In this document: in pieces, positions 1 to 9,540 of the stretch
Layout of the letters: every line of letters begins with the position of its first letter
Position numbering within the stretch: position 1 is the first letter of the stretch
Assembly: GCF_022179405.1 (NCBI RefSeq)
Contig: NZ_BPQT01000005.1
Span: 1 to 64,000 of the forward strand
Reading direction: 5' to 3'
From: Methylobacterium marchantiae
GTDB lineage: Bacteria > Pseudomonadota > Alphaproteobacteria > Rhizobiales > Beijerinckiaceae
Length of the DNA: 64,000 bases
Position numbers and translations under genes: made by a program
The notes under the pieces: generated by a model
The model's input: the letters and a program-made list of their open reading frames with translations, nothing else
Told to the model about the DNA's origin: nothing
Database searches by the model: none

Positions 1-27
1 TCCGGGGCCTTCTGGTCTTCGGTACAT
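1..27 (-). other. possible start of the next tad-operon gene, cut by the window edge
   Basis: Reading the minus strand, an ATG at position 27 follows the tadC stop by about 30 bases and opens a reading frame that runs off the window after nine codons. In Tad loci a TPR protein (TadD) commonly follows tadC, but nine codons cannot establish an identity. Confidence 0.2.
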
Positions 28-57
28 ATGTCGAAGGTCGCCGCGTCTGCCGATTCG

Positions 58-1020
58 TCAGCGGAGGATCTGAATGATCGCCGGTGTCAGGATGACCACG
101 AACAGGACCGGCAGGAAGAACAGGATCATCGGCACGGTCAGCTTCGGCGGCAGGGCAGCCGCTTTCTTCTCGGCCTCGTTCATGCGCTGGTCGCGACTTT
201 CCTGTGAAAGGACCCGGAGGGCCTGGCCCACCGGCGTGCCGTAACGCTCGGCCTGGATCAGCGCGGTGGTGACCGCCTTGATCGCATCGAGGCCGACACG
301 GTTGGCGAGGTTCTCGAACGCCATGCGACGATCGGGCAGGTAGGACAGTTCAGCCGCAGTGACGGCGAGTTCCTCCGCCAGGGCGACCGACTGCGTCACG
401 ATCTCCGTGCTCACCCTCCGGATCGCGTGCTCGACCGACATGCCGGATTCGACGCAGATCAGGGTGAGATCGAGGGCATCGGGCCAAGCCAGCTTGATCT
501 GTAGTTGGCGCTTCTTCGTGGCATTGAGGAGGTAGAGTTCGGGCGCCTTGATCCCGAGCAGGATCGCCGCGATGACCATCATCAGGCGGACGGTGACGGA
601 ATAGTCCACGACCTTGAGGACGAAGATGTAGAAGATCGCCACCAGCCCGACCGCGATCGGCGTGACCATGCGAAAGAACAGGAATCCGGTCTCCGCGCCG
701 GGTGAGCGGTAACCCGCCATGGCCAATTGGCGCTTGGCGGTGTCGGTGCCCAGCCATCGGCTGAGATTGAACTGATCCACGATGCGCTTCATGTACGCCT
801 TCGGCGCCACGCGCAGTGTCGTCTTGTTGTTGAGCCGGTCACGTTCGCGCCGACGCAGTTCCTCGCGCTCGTCGCCGATCAACTTCATGCGCTTGTTGAG
901 CTTGTCGGGCTCCAGGATGGGCTGGAGCAGGGCGAAGGCCGTCGCGGCGGCGGCGACCCCGGCGAGGACCATTCCGATGAAGCGCGGATCGATGAGCTTT
1001 TCGCCGATGGCGGATAACAT
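58..1020 (-). CDS. tadC: TadC, inner-membrane platform protein of the Tad/Flp pilus
   Basis: This 320-residue membrane protein belongs to the type II secretion F (GspF/TadC) family. A membrane segment lies near residues 16-35, two more near 115-160, and the T2SSF helical domain near 175-305 ends in a hydrophobic C-terminal helix. TadB and TadC together form the inner-membrane platform that couples the CpaF motor to pilin assembly. It starts 6 bases after the tadB stop, so translation is probably coupled in the pilus operon. It is the last complete gene of the operon in this window. The identity rests on family resemblance and gene order. Confidence 0.93.
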   Translation of the reverse strand: MLSAIGEKLIDPRFIGMVLAGVAAAATAFALLQPILEPDKLNKRMKLIGDEREELRRRERDRLNNKTTLRVAPKAYMKRIVDQFNLSRWLGTDTAKRQLAMAGYRSPGAETGFLFFRMVTPIAVGLVAIFYIFVLKVVDYSVTVRLMMVIAAILLGIKAPELYLLNATKKRQLQIKLAWPDALDLTLICVESGMSVEHAIRRVSTEIVTQSVALAEELAVTAAELSYLPDRRMAFENLANRVGLDAIKAVTTALIQAERYGTPVGQALRVLSQESRDQRMNEAEKKAAALPPKLTVPMILFFLPVLFVVILTPAIIQILR

Positions 1021-1026
1021 GGGCGG

Positions 1027-1995
1027 TCAGACCTCGAAGCTGATCATCTTCTTCATGGTGAAGATCCCGATCGACATCCAGATGGCCGATCCGACGAGGG
1101 CCATCTTGCCCGTGTCCGTCGTCCAGAGGAGCGAGATGTAGTCCGGGCTGGAGAGGTAGGTCAGGACCGCCACGATGAACGGCAGGGCCGCGATGATTCC
1201 GCCGGACGCCTTGGCCTCCATGCTCATGGCCTGGATCTTCCCCGCCATCTTCTTGCGCTCGCGCAAGACGCGGGACAGGTTGCTAAGGGCTTCCGACAGA
1301 TTGCCGCCGGACCGGCCCTGGATGCCGATCACGATGGCGAAGAAGTTGACGTCGGCGACGGGTACGCGCTCGTACATCTTCACCATAGCGTCGCCGAGGG
1401 AGAGGCCGAGAGTTTGGGACTCGACGACCTGGCGGAACTCGCTTCGGATCGGTTCCTCTGACTCTCGCGAGATGATGCGGAAGCAATCACCCACAGGGAT
1501 GCCGGCGCGAACGCCGCGGGTGATGATGTCGATGGCCGTCGGCAACTCGGTGATGAAAGCGTTGATACGCCGTTTGCGCAGGAAGGTAAGCATCCACAGA
1601 GGCAAGCCGAACCCACCGGCGAAAAGGGCGCCCATGGTCGCTAGCTTGTTCGAGGTGACGATGAAGATCGCCAACGCGAAGACGACCGCCATGACCGCGG
1701 ACACGATGTAGAATTTTTGTTTCGTCCAGGTCAGGCCTGCGCGGGCGATCTTCAGTTCCAGAGTGACCTTCGTGCCGTCGCGCTTGGCCTCGATCTCCTT
1801 CAGACTCTTCGCCACCTGTTCTCGGCGGTTGACCGTGGTGGCACGGTTTCCGGGGGCCGTCACCATGCTCACGGATTGCCGCCGCTTCGCCGCGCGGTTC
1901 TCGCCCGACAGGAGCGGCGTCAGCACCACGTAGGCGATCGCACCGGCGGCGACGGTCGCGAGCCCGACGGCGAGGGGCATCTGAGCCGAGTTCAT
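1027..1995 (-). CDS. tadB: TadB, inner-membrane platform protein of the Tad/Flp pilus
   Basis: This 322-residue T2SSF-family protein has an N-terminal membrane anchor (residues about 8-28), a paired hydrophobic region near 95-135, the T2SSF domain near 160-285 and a C-terminal membrane helix. TadB partners TadC in the inner-membrane platform that transmits CpaF ATPase motion to Flp pilin. Its ATG overlaps the cpaF stop by 4 bases, which indicates translational coupling. Length and layout are normal for the family. Confidence 0.93.
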   Translation of the reverse strand: MNSAQMPLAVGLATVAAGAIAYVVLTPLLSGENRAAKRRQSVSMVTAPGNRATTVNRREQVAKSLKEIEAKRDGTKVTLELKIARAGLTWTKQKFYIVSAVMAVVFALAIFIVTSNKLATMGALFAGGFGLPLWMLTFLRKRRINAFITELPTAIDIITRGVRAGIPVGDCFRIISRESEEPIRSEFRQVVESQTLGLSLGDAMVKMYERVPVADVNFFAIVIGIQGRSGGNLSEALSNLSRVLRERKKMAGKIQAMSMEAKASGGIIAALPFIVAVLTYLSSPDYISLLWTTDTGKMALVGSAIWMSIGIFTMKKMISFEV

Positions 1996-3440
1996 GACAG
2001 GCCGGCGCCGTCTGAGGACGCGTCGAGGGCGGCCGCCAGGGCTTTCTCCTCGCCGTAATAGCGCGCGCGCTCCCAGAAGCGGGGGCGGCCGATGCCGGTG
2101 GAACGATGGCGCCCGATGAGCTTCCCGTTCGCATCCTCTCCGAGCACGTCGTAGACGAAGAGATCCTGCGTGATGACGACGTCGCCTTCGAGGCCCATCA
2201 CCTCGGTGATGTGGGTGATGCGGCGTGAGCCGTCGCGCAGGCGGGTGGCCTGGACGATGACGTCGATCGACCCGACGATCATCTCGCGCAGGGTCCGCGA
2301 GGGCAGGCTGAAGCCGCCCATTGTGATCATCGACTCGATACGGGCGAGCGCCTCGCGCGGCGAGTTGGCGTGGAGCGTGCCCATCGAGCCGTCATGGCCG
2401 GTATTCATCGCCTGCAGCAGATCGAATGCCTCCGGCCCGCGAACCTCGCCGACGATGATCCGCTCCGGCCGCATGCGCAGACAATTCTTCACGAGGTCGC
2501 GCATCGTGACCTGGCCCGACCCTTCCATGTTCGGCGGTCGAGTTTCGAGGCGCACGACGTGGGATTGCTGGAGCTGGAGTTCGGCCGCATCCTCACAGGT
2601 GATGATGCGCTCATCCTCGTCGATGTAGCGCGTCAGGCAATTCAGCAGCGTGGTCTTGCCCGAGCCCGTGCCGCCGGAGATGACGACGTTGCAGCGGACG
2701 CGCCCTATGATCTGGAGGATCTTCGCGCCTTCGGGCGAGATCGCGCCGAAGGTCACGAGCTGGTCGAGGGTGAGCTTGTCCTTCTTGAACTTACGGATGG
2801 TGAGCACCGGGCCATCGATGGCCAGGGGCGGCGCGATGATGTTGACGCGGGAGCCATCAGGAAGGCGCGCGTCGCAGATCGGCGAGGATTCGTCGACGCG
2901 GCGGCCGACCTGGCTGACGATTCGCTGACAGATATTCATCAGCTGCTGGTTGTCGCGGAAGCGGACGTTGGTCAGCTGGATCTTGCCGCCGACCTCGATG
3001 AAGGCTCGGTTGGCCCCGTTGACCATGATGTCGGCGATGTCGTCACGCGCCAGTAGTGGCTCGAGCGGTCCGTATCCGAGGACATCGTTACAGATGTCGT
3101 CGAGGAGTTCTTCCTGCTCGGCGATGGAGAGGACGATGTTCTTGAGCCCGATGATCTCCGAGACGATGTCGCGGATTTCCTCACGCGCCGATTCCGCGTC
3201 GAGACGCGAGAGCTGAGCCAGATCGATGGCTTCGATCAGCGCACCGAAGATCATGCTCTTTGTGCGGAAATAGTCCTCCGACTTCACGTTCTCCTTGGCC
3301 GGTACAGGCCGCTCCACCCGCCTGGTCTTCGACTCCCCCGCATTGTCGTCGTAGGCGGGAATCGCGACCTGGGCCTTGGGCGCAGGCAATGCAGATGGGG
3401 TCGCTTCGACCGCCGAGGCGCCGCTCCTCCTACCGAACAT
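1992..3440 (-). CDS. cpaF: CpaF/TadA, secretion ATPase powering the Tad pilus
   Basis: This 482-residue GspE/VirB11-type ATPase hydrolyses ATP in the cytoplasm to drive pilus assembly. A long charged N-terminal region (about 1-60) precedes the N-terminal domain. The Walker A motif GGTGSGKT is at residues 256-263, a Walker B-like segment (RIIVGEVRG) lies near 330, and conserved Asp and His boxes (LHANSP) follow. It sits between cpaE and tadB and overlaps the latter. All motor motifs are intact, so it should be functional. Confidence 0.96.
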   Translation of the reverse strand: MFGRRSGASAVEATPSALPAPKAQVAIPAYDDNAGESKTRRVERPVPAKENVKSEDYFRTKSMIFGALIEAIDLAQLSRLDAESAREEIRDIVSEIIGLKNIVLSIAEQEELLDDICNDVLGYGPLEPLLARDDIADIMVNGANRAFIEVGGKIQLTNVRFRDNQQLMNICQRIVSQVGRRVDESSPICDARLPDGSRVNIIAPPLAIDGPVLTIRKFKKDKLTLDQLVTFGAISPEGAKILQIIGRVRCNVVISGGTGSGKTTLLNCLTRYIDEDERIITCEDAAELQLQQSHVVRLETRPPNMEGSGQVTMRDLVKNCLRMRPERIIVGEVRGPEAFDLLQAMNTGHDGSMGTLHANSPREALARIESMITMGGFSLPSRTLREMIVGSIDVIVQATRLRDGSRRITHITEVMGLEGDVVITQDLFVYDVLGEDANGKLIGRHRSTGIGRPRFWERARYYGEEKALAAALDASSDGAGLS

Positions 3441-3467
3441 GACAGGGCTCCTTGGGGCTCGAGAGCA

Positions 3468-4712
3468 TCAGGACGCCTTGCGCCGTGATAGTCTCGACAG
3501 GATGGGCTCGAACAGGTTCCCGCGGGCGCGGCGGACCTCGGGGCGGCCGATCATGCGGCCGGCGAGATCCGAGAACACCTCCGATGCCTTCGCGTTCGCC
3601 TGGACCTCGGCCAGCATCTGCCCGTTATTCGCCGCGGTGCCGAACAGGACCGGATCGAACGGGATCGTCGCCGTCAATGTCGAGTCGAGCGCCTTGGCGA
3701 ACTCGCCCGGCGAGATCTCGGGCCGCTTGGGGACGCCGACGCCGTTGAGGACGATGCGCGGCTTGCTGTCATTGGGCCGGTTCTGCTGCAGCAGGGTCAG
3801 CAGGTTCTTGAGGTTGCGCAGGGAGGCGAGTTCCGGCTGTGCGACGATGATGATCTCGTCCGAGGAGATCAGCAGACGCCGGGTCCAGGCCGACCAGGTA
3901 TGCGGAACATCGAGAACCACGCAGGGCACGGCCGCGCGCAACAGGTCGACGAGATTGTCGAAGGACGGCTCGGTCAGGTCCGTCGTTCGGTCGAGGGTGG
4001 CCGGTGCTGAAAGGAGCGAAAGGTTGTCGCTGCATTTCGAGAGCAGGCGGTCGAGGAGATTGGAATCGAGGCGCTCCGGCGCGAAGACCGCTTCCGCGAT
4101 CCCCTGAGGCGGATCCTGATTGAAGTTGAGGCTCGCCGAGCCGAAGGCGATGTCGAGGTCGGCGATGACCGTTGCCACCGCGTGTTCGCGCGCCACGGTC
4201 CAGGCCAGGTTGTGGGCGATCGTGGATGCGCCGACGCCGCCCTTGGCACCGACCACCGCGATCGTGCGGCCAACCGGCCGGGCGCCGGGTGCCGAGAACA
4301 GATCGGACACGGCCTGGATCAGGACAATGGGATCCACAGGCGCCATGAGGTATTCGCTCACGCCCCGCTGGATGAACTGGCGATAGAGCTGAACGTCGTT
4401 GACGTGGCCGATGACGACGACCTTCGTTCCCTCGTCGCAGACCTCGGCCAGGGAATCGAGACTCTCCAGCGGACGAGACTTCGTACCGTGTGTCTCGATG
4501 ATCACGACGTTCGGGGTGGGCGCGTGGCGGAAGGCTTCGACTGCAGCGGGCCCCCCTCCCATCTGGATCTTGATCTGAGCCTTCTGCAGCCGTCTGTCGC
4601 TGCCGGCCGCCTCGATCATCGCAGCCGTCTCGGTCGTCTCGCAGAAGGCCTGTATCGTGATCCGCGGCACAGGAGCGATGATGCGCTCGAGTGACTCGTT
4701 GAAGTCCGGCAT
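3468..4712 (-). CDS. cpaE: CpaE, receiver-like/ParA-like pilus localisation ATPase
   Basis: This 414-residue protein has a degenerate response-regulator-like N-terminal domain (about 20-135) and a MinD/ParA-type ATPase domain starting near residue 148. The deviant Walker A is KGGVGAST. In Caulobacter CpaE places the pilus secretin at the pole (established for the family). It follows cpaD by about 70 bases and precedes cpaF by 27 bases, as expected in a cpa operon. The receiver domain probably lacks a phospho-acceptor pocket, but I have not aligned it. Confidence 0.93.
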   Translation of the reverse strand: MPDFNESLERIIAPVPRITIQAFCETTETAAMIEAAGSDRRLQKAQIKIQMGGGPAAVEAFRHAPTPNVVIIETHGTKSRPLESLDSLAEVCDEGTKVVVIGHVNDVQLYRQFIQRGVSEYLMAPVDPIVLIQAVSDLFSAPGARPVGRTIAVVGAKGGVGASTIAHNLAWTVAREHAVATVIADLDIAFGSASLNFNQDPPQGIAEAVFAPERLDSNLLDRLLSKCSDNLSLLSAPATLDRTTDLTEPSFDNLVDLLRAAVPCVVLDVPHTWSAWTRRLLISSDEIIIVAQPELASLRNLKNLLTLLQQNRPNDSKPRIVLNGVGVPKRPEISPGEFAKALDSTLTATIPFDPVLFGTAANNGQMLAEVQANAKASEVFSDLAGRMIGRPEVRRARGNLFEPILSRLSRRKAS

Positions 4713-4783
4713 GGGGCGGGTTCCGGTCTTTTAGGTGAAAACGAAGGCCGAAGTTCTGGGGAACGACGAGGAGGAAGCGCCGA

Positions 4784-5518
4784 TCAGTTGTCGATGGCCG
4801 ACTTCACCGACGTCTTTCCATCCTGACGCCATATGGTTGACGGATCCTTGCCCTCGCGCAGTTTGTTGATGTCGCCGGTACGCCGGATCGAGTCGATGCG
4901 TCCCTCCGGCCTGCCGCGGATGAGGTCGATCGGGTCGGCCACCTGGCTCGCGACGTTGGACTGCGTCGCGCATCCGAGGTTCCAGTGGGTCTCGTTGCGC
5001 CCGTTGAACGCCGGATTGCCGACTCCGAGGTCCTGGGGCCACACGCCACACTGGCTGCCGACTTTCGCTTCCATGCGCTGGAAGCTGAGGCGCAGGGGCG
5101 ATGCGAGGGAGGGATCGGCCACCGCATAGGCGGACACGACCATCTGTCGTCCGGTGACACCGTTCTCGGCGCCGAGCCTGCGGATCGTGGCACCCGTCCT
5201 CTCGACGGCCGCCCCGATCGCCGGCGAGACGCCGCGCGGGATATCGAGGATGATGGTGCCTCGCCCATAGCGGCGGAATTCGAGCAGGAAAGCCTCGATG
5301 TCGGCGGCCTGGCGCGGATCGATATGGCCGGTTCCGATGACGAAGACATCGAGAGATCGGGTATTGTCGGCGAGCACGATCGGGTGGCGAGCCCGGTAAT
5401 CCATGGGATAGAGCGAGCCGGTGGTCTCGGCGCGGTCGGCCCGGCAGGCACCGAGGGCGGAGGCCACGGCGGCAACGGCGAGAAGCGCGATCGGAGAGCG
5501 GAACGAGGGAAGAGACAT
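4784..5518 (-). CDS. cpaD: CpaD, pilus biogenesis lipoprotein
   Basis: This 244-residue CpaD-family protein is thought to assist the outer-membrane secretin. I chose the ATG at 5518 because it gives a clean lipoprotein signal peptide with lipobox L22-G23-A24-C25. The longer frame upstream (to 5647) would place about 43 polar residues before the signal and run into cpaC. It lies between cpaC and cpaE. The C-terminal half contains two cysteines that could form a disulfide. Confidence 0.9.
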   Translation of the reverse strand: MSLPSFRSPIALLAVAAVASALGACRADRAETTGSLYPMDYRARHPIVLADNTRSLDVFVIGTGHIDPRQAADIEAFLLEFRRYGRGTIILDIPRGVSPAIGAAVERTGATIRRLGAENGVTGRQMVVSAYAVADPSLASPLRLSFQRMEAKVGSQCGVWPQDLGVGNPAFNGRNETHWNLGCATQSNVASQVADPIDLIRGRPEGRIDSIRRTGDINKLREGKDPSTIWRQDGKTSVKSAIDN

Positions 5519-5573
5519 GTGGTCGGATCCTGATGATGCCGGGGCCGCGTCGTTGGGGAATGTCGCTGCCGCG

Positions 5574-7070
5574 TCAGTCCGTGATGAAGCCGACATGGCC
5601 GCGGTAATTCGCGCCAAGGGGAGCCGTGCCCGTCGCTCCGTAGACACGGTTCAGGCGTCCGAGCAGGATGCCCTGCGCATCCTGGGCGTCGATGAAGCCA
5701 TCGTCCGGCCGTGCCACCTGCTTCGCCTCCATCGCCTTGGCGATGTAGGGGGTGACCATGATCATGAGTTCGGTCTCCTGCCGCTGGTAGTCGCGCGAAC
5801 GGAACAGGGCACCGAGGATCGGCAGGTTGATGAGGCCGGGCAGTCCGCTGACGGCGGCCTTGTTGCGCTGCTGGATCAGGCCTGCGGTCATCATGGTGCC
5901 GCCGGAGGCGAGCTCGACGGTCGTCTCGGATTTCCGCAGGGTGAAGCCGGGAACCGCAACGGTGGAATTGCCCTGAACGAAGGTGAACGAATTGGCCTGA
6001 TCGATCTCCGACACCTCCGTCGCCACGCGCACGGAAATGCGGTTCTCAGCCATCACCACGGGCGTGAAGTTCAGGCTGACGCCGTAGGTCTTGAACGAGA
6101 TACCGATGGTGCAGACGCCGCCGGTGCAGTTCTGCGATGCGGGAACGGGAAGCTCGCCGCCGGCTGTGAATTTCGCGGATTCACCTGAGATCGCGGTGAG
6201 CGTCGGCTCGGCGAGGATGCGCGAGACACCCGCCTGCTCGAAGGCCCGGAGGGTCGCGGTCAGGCTGGCACCGCCGGTTCCCTTGATCGTCGCCTCGATG
6301 CGATTGCCGTCCGGGAACTGTCCGCCGTTGAGTCCGAAGGGCGTGGTATTCCTGATGACGTCCAGCCCGGACCAGCCACCCTGCAGGTTCACGCCGAACT
6401 GCTTCAGGACGGTTCGGGCGACCTCGACCACGGTGACGCGCAGCATCACCTGATCTTTGCCCCGGATGGTGATGTTGTTGATCACGGCGCCCTTCGCACC
6501 CGGCGCGCCGGCACCGCCGCTGCTACCGCCGCCTCCGGTTTGCCCGACGAACGCGTTCGCGATGTCCATGGCTTGGGCCGCTTCGGAGGCGGAGTTCACG
6601 CTGCCGGACAGGATCAGGGAATCGCCCGCGGTGCGGATGTCGAAACGGCCGCCTGCGATGCTCTGGAGGAGGATCTGCCGCAACGTACCGAGCTTGAGGT
6701 CACGAGCCACCGTCACGTCGAGAGCCGTGATCTGGCGTCCCTCGGCATCCATGATGAAGATCGAGGTGGCACCGTCCTCCATGCCGATGACGAAGACCTT
6801 TCGGGTCGAGCGCACGACGGCATTGGCGACCTTCGGGTTGGCCACGAAGACCTCCTTGGCGTCGCGCGGCAGGTCGATCACCAACGATCGTCCCGTCGTC
6901 AGTTCGATGCGGCGCGACGTACCCGACTCGCCGGCGCCGACTTCGACGATGGGGGCGGCGGTGAAACCCTCCCGCGGCGCGGCGATAGCCGGAAGGGCGG
7001 CAAGCATCAGGCCGGCTAGGCCCGCGAGCACGGACAGGTTGCCCGCGCGGACCCGGTGTCTCGTGGTCAT
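5574..7070 (-). CDS. cpaC: CpaC/RcpA, outer-membrane secretin of the Tad pilus
   Basis: This 498-residue protein starts at 7070, preceded by AAGGA at good spacing. It carries a signal peptide (about 1-30), the pilus-formation N-terminal domain (about 45-130), a BON-like region and the bacterial type II/III secretin domain (about 220-470). A Gly/Ser/Ala-rich linker lies near residue 190. It forms the outer-membrane ring through which the Flp pilus exits. Gene order cpaB-cpaC-cpaD is canonical. Its N-terminal domain resembles the isolated protein encoded at 9541-10026. Confidence 0.95.
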   Translation of the reverse strand: MTTRHRVRAGNLSVLAGLAGLMLAALPAIAAPREGFTAAPIVEVGAGESGTSRRIELTTGRSLVIDLPRDAKEVFVANPKVANAVVRSTRKVFVIGMEDGATSIFIMDAEGRQITALDVTVARDLKLGTLRQILLQSIAGGRFDIRTAGDSLILSGSVNSASEAAQAMDIANAFVGQTGGGGSSGGAGAPGAKGAVINNITIRGKDQVMLRVTVVEVARTVLKQFGVNLQGGWSGLDVIRNTTPFGLNGGQFPDGNRIEATIKGTGGASLTATLRAFEQAGVSRILAEPTLTAISGESAKFTAGGELPVPASQNCTGGVCTIGISFKTYGVSLNFTPVVMAENRISVRVATEVSEIDQANSFTFVQGNSTVAVPGFTLRKSETTVELASGGTMMTAGLIQQRNKAAVSGLPGLINLPILGALFRSRDYQRQETELMIMVTPYIAKAMEAKQVARPDDGFIDAQDAQGILLGRLNRVYGATGTAPLGANYRGHVGFITD

Positions 7071-7104
7071 CGACGAATCCTTCATCATCGCGTGAGCGGG
7101 CGTC

Positions 7105-7908
7105 TCAGCGACGCGATTGTTGTTTGGCGACGCCGAACCGCACCACCGTCAGGGCGGATTCTTGCTGCGCGTCGGGAGTGATGTCCGTGGTCTTGCCGGC
7201 ATCCACGAGGCTGCGCAGAGACAGGGAGAGTTGCCCCACCTTCTGCGCGAGCGTCACGATCTCGGCCTGGGCAGGCGTCAGGGCGAGGGTCGCTGTCTCG
7301 CCGGTGACGACATTGGTCCCGTTTCTTTCCTGAACGATCTGACCGACCGCGAGGACACGGATGTCCGTCAGCAGGGTCTCGGAAATCTGGACCTCGCCGC
7401 CTCCGGAGCGCGAGGCATCCTCGTCGCGGTAGGTGCGGATGACGTCGACGTGGTCGTTGGGAAGAATGAAACCGCCGGCGGAACTCGACCCCCGCGTATC
7501 GGTCACGATGGCGACGGCACGCATTCCCGAGGGGAGGATCGCCGCCATGAACCCACCATCCGAGCGGGCGAGCTTCTGCGGGCGGATCGGCTCGCCGGCG
7601 AGGAAGGCCGTACGGGCGATGGAGCCGATGACGGTCTCCATGCCCTTGGGTGAGTTCGCACGCGTGATGTAGCCGACGGTGATGGCCTGATCGGGCCAAG
7701 GCTGCCAGCGCAGATCGGCAGCCTGAATGTTCTGCCCCATCGGGAGATCGGCGGCCGCGACGAGGACGTCCGAGACTGGAACCTGGGGGGGCGGTGCCTC
7801 GGCTACCGTCGGGGCCGGAGGAGGGGTGTCGCTGCCGCTCATCAGGAAAGCGGCGCCGACGCCGGTCGTGAGTGCGATGGCGAGGACGGCAAGACGGGCT
7901 GGTTTCAT
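7105..7908 (-). CDS. cpaB: CpaB/RcpC, periplasmic SAF-domain pilus assembly protein
   Basis: This 267-residue protein has an N-terminal membrane anchor (about 1-22), a proline-rich stretch and a SAF domain (about 45-110), as in CpaB/RcpC proteins that work in the periplasm with the secretin. It ends 34 bases before the chosen cpaC start. A 196-base gap separates it from cpaA, so cpaB-tadC may have their own promoter. Length is typical. Confidence 0.92.
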   Translation of the reverse strand: MKPARLAVLAIALTTGVGAAFLMSGSDTPPPAPTVAEAPPPQVPVSDVLVAAADLPMGQNIQAADLRWQPWPDQAITVGYITRANSPKGMETVIGSIARTAFLAGEPIRPQKLARSDGGFMAAILPSGMRAVAIVTDTRGSSSAGGFILPNDHVDVIRTYRDEDASRSGGGEVQISETLLTDIRVLAVGQIVQERNGTNVVTGETATLALTPAQAEIVTLAQKVGQLSLSLRSLVDAGKTTDITPDAQQESALTVVRFGVAKQQSRR

Positions 7909-8104
7909 CGCCGAGATCGAACCTGACAGAACGGCCGGTTGCCGTCGTCGATCACCTTCGTTCGGGATTCCTCAAATTACGGTTAACGAAGACTAACCTT
8001 TATGATGGTGGCCTGCTTTGCGTGGAGCGGCGATATCGCGGAGAAACCCTGCGGCGATCTGCGCCTGAATAGGAGAGAGCTTCGACACTCTGCCTGCGTC
8101 GGTC

Positions 8105-8611
8105 TCAGGACGCCATCATCCGCGCCCAGGTCATCGTTTCCGGAATGACGATCAGCGCGCCGAGAGACAAGGCCACACCGTAGGGCACGCCGGTCTTCGC
8201 ATCGTGGAGGTGCAGAGCGAACGGGAATCGGCCGAGTGCGGAAGGGAGGGGATGAGAGCGCGCGACGAGAATCGCCAAGGTGAGAGCCCCCCCGGCAATC
8301 GAAGCGACCACGAGATAATCCGCCAGATGGTCGAACCCTATCCAGATCGCCGTGGCCGCAGCGAGCTTGGCATCTCCACCGCCGATGATCCCGAAGGCGA
8401 ACAGAGTGAAGGTCACAGCCAGCGTCGCCGCACCGGCTCCGAGATGGCTGGCCAGATCCCAGCCCCACAGGCCCGTGGAGGCGGCGAAGACCGCGAAGCC
8501 GAGCAGGAGCAGCAAGGACACCGTATTCGGGATCAGCATCGTAAGAACATCCCGGGCAGCCGCGTAGGCCATCAGGAACGGAAATACGATCAGAAGCGTG
8601 ACGCTCGCCAT
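8105..8611 (-). CDS. cpaA: CpaA/TadV, prepilin peptidase
   Basis: This 168-residue, highly hydrophobic A24-family aspartic peptidase cleaves the leader of Flp pilin in the inner membrane. The two expected catalytic aspartates are visible, D21 near the end of the first helix and D80 in the GGGDAKL motif. It lacks the N-terminal methylase domain of classical PilD, as usual for Tad peptidases. Its natural substrate is probably the Flp pilin encoded just upstream at 8916-9083. Confidence 0.93.
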   Translation of the reverse strand: MASVTLLIVFPFLMAYAAARDVLTMLIPNTVSLLLLLGFAVFAASTGLWGWDLASHLGAGAATLAVTFTLFAFGIIGGGDAKLAAATAIWIGFDHLADYLVVASIAGGALTLAILVARSHPLPSALGRFPFALHLHDAKTGVPYGVALSLGALIVIPETMTWARMMAS

Positions 8612-8915
8612 CAGGGCAACCTCGGGCTCAGGTCAGAACTCAGGTTCGTCGCGATCGGAGGTCGATCCATCGACATGCGAAAGCGCCTCGCCGCCAAGCT
8701 CTCGAAAGAACCGGCCGTGAGGCTGTCAGGGCGTGGCGGAGATCCTTCCTCGCCACTGCAAGGCCGCATCGCCGGACGAAGCCGCTAAAGGTCGATGGCT
8801 CTGCCGGACGATCGGCGGATCGTCCGGCGAGGTATTCGAACCACGCAGAACGGGCGTGGTCGACCGGTGGCACAAGACGCGAGGAACGATCCCGAGAGGA
8901 ACAGTTCAGATGGTC
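8612..8915. other. intergenic, flp to cpaA (304 bases)
   Basis: No convincing gene is seen. The interval contains one strong inverted repeat (8803-8828, listed separately). It probably also carries a promoter or processing site that sets the ratio of pilin to assembly proteins. Open frames here lack a ribosome site and family features. Confidence 0.6.
8803..8828 (-). terminator. hairpin after flp pilin, possible partial terminator or mRNA stabiliser
   Basis: GCCGGACGAT and ATCGTCCGGC form a perfect 10-base-pair stem with a 6-base loop, about 90 bases beyond the flp stop. No T-run follows. It may therefore be a 3' stabilising structure or a partial (rho-assisted) terminator rather than an intrinsic terminator. 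Confidence 0.5.
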
Positions 8916-9083
8916 TTACTTGCCGAGGTTGGTCGCGACCTTGGTCAGGGTGGTGTTGAGGTTGCCGCCGATGCTGGTGAGGACGGTGATGACGGCGACG
9001 GCGATGAGCGACGCGATGAGGCCGTATTCGATAGCGGTAGCGCCGGACTCGTCGGAAGCAAAGCGCTTGAAGATGCTGGTCAT
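8916..9083 (-). CDS. flp: Flp/Fap-family type IVb pilin
   Basis: This 55-residue prepilin is the structural subunit of the Tad pilus. I start it at 9083 (AGGAAA upstream), giving a short basic leader ending at G14 followed by A15. The Flp motif G|ATAIEYGLI is present, with the conserved glutamate at mature position 5 (E19) and the adjacent tyrosine Y20. A hydrophobic helix spans about residues 17-40. CpaA, encoded downstream, should cleave after G14. The longer frame to 9152 would add a polar extension not found in Flp pilins. It is the only pilin gene seen in the window. Confidence 0.95.
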   Translation of the reverse strand: MTSIFKRFASDESGATAIEYGLIASLIAVAVITVLTSIGGNLNTTLTKVATNLGK

Positions 9084-9540
9084 GACTGTATTTCCTGATT
9101 GTTCGTCTTGCGAAGGTGCCGTCGAAGATCGTTGTGTTTCGATCGGCGACAAGAAGGAAGATGCCCTGCTTCCTCTTGCGATTGGGTTAAGCCGGTATCC
9201 GAAACGAGCCCGTGCCGTTCACGATTTCCGCGTGGTAAAAAAATGTTAAATGCACCCGATAGTCTTTAAGGACGCTCATCATTTCGGGTCGATGAGCAAT
9301 TGCCCTGATGCTGCACGGCCGAACAATCAGCAGCCTGCTGCGCGTTCGAGGCATTGTCTTTTTACATGGAAGCTTGCGGTGCGTTCAAGAACACGACGCC
9401 ATAACGTTAGGCTTTCATTTACCAAATTGGCGCTAAGACTTATGATGACGAAGCAATAAGCCGATCGGATGGGCGCTGGCGATTGCAGCGAGACATTCCC
9501 GTCGCAGCCGAAAGCAACCTTAGCCATGGGCCACAGGTCG
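9084..9540. other. divergent regulatory region between flp and the secretin-N-domain gene
   Basis: This 457-base region is relatively AT-rich at 9229-9450 and should hold promoters for both directions. A short inverted repeat (AGGAAG-N8-CTTCCT, 9155-9174) lies in the flp leader. A near-match to the CtrA half-site pair (TTAG-N7-TTTACC, 9407-9423) lies upstream of the plus-strand gene. I see no convincing gene in it. Confidence 0.5.
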
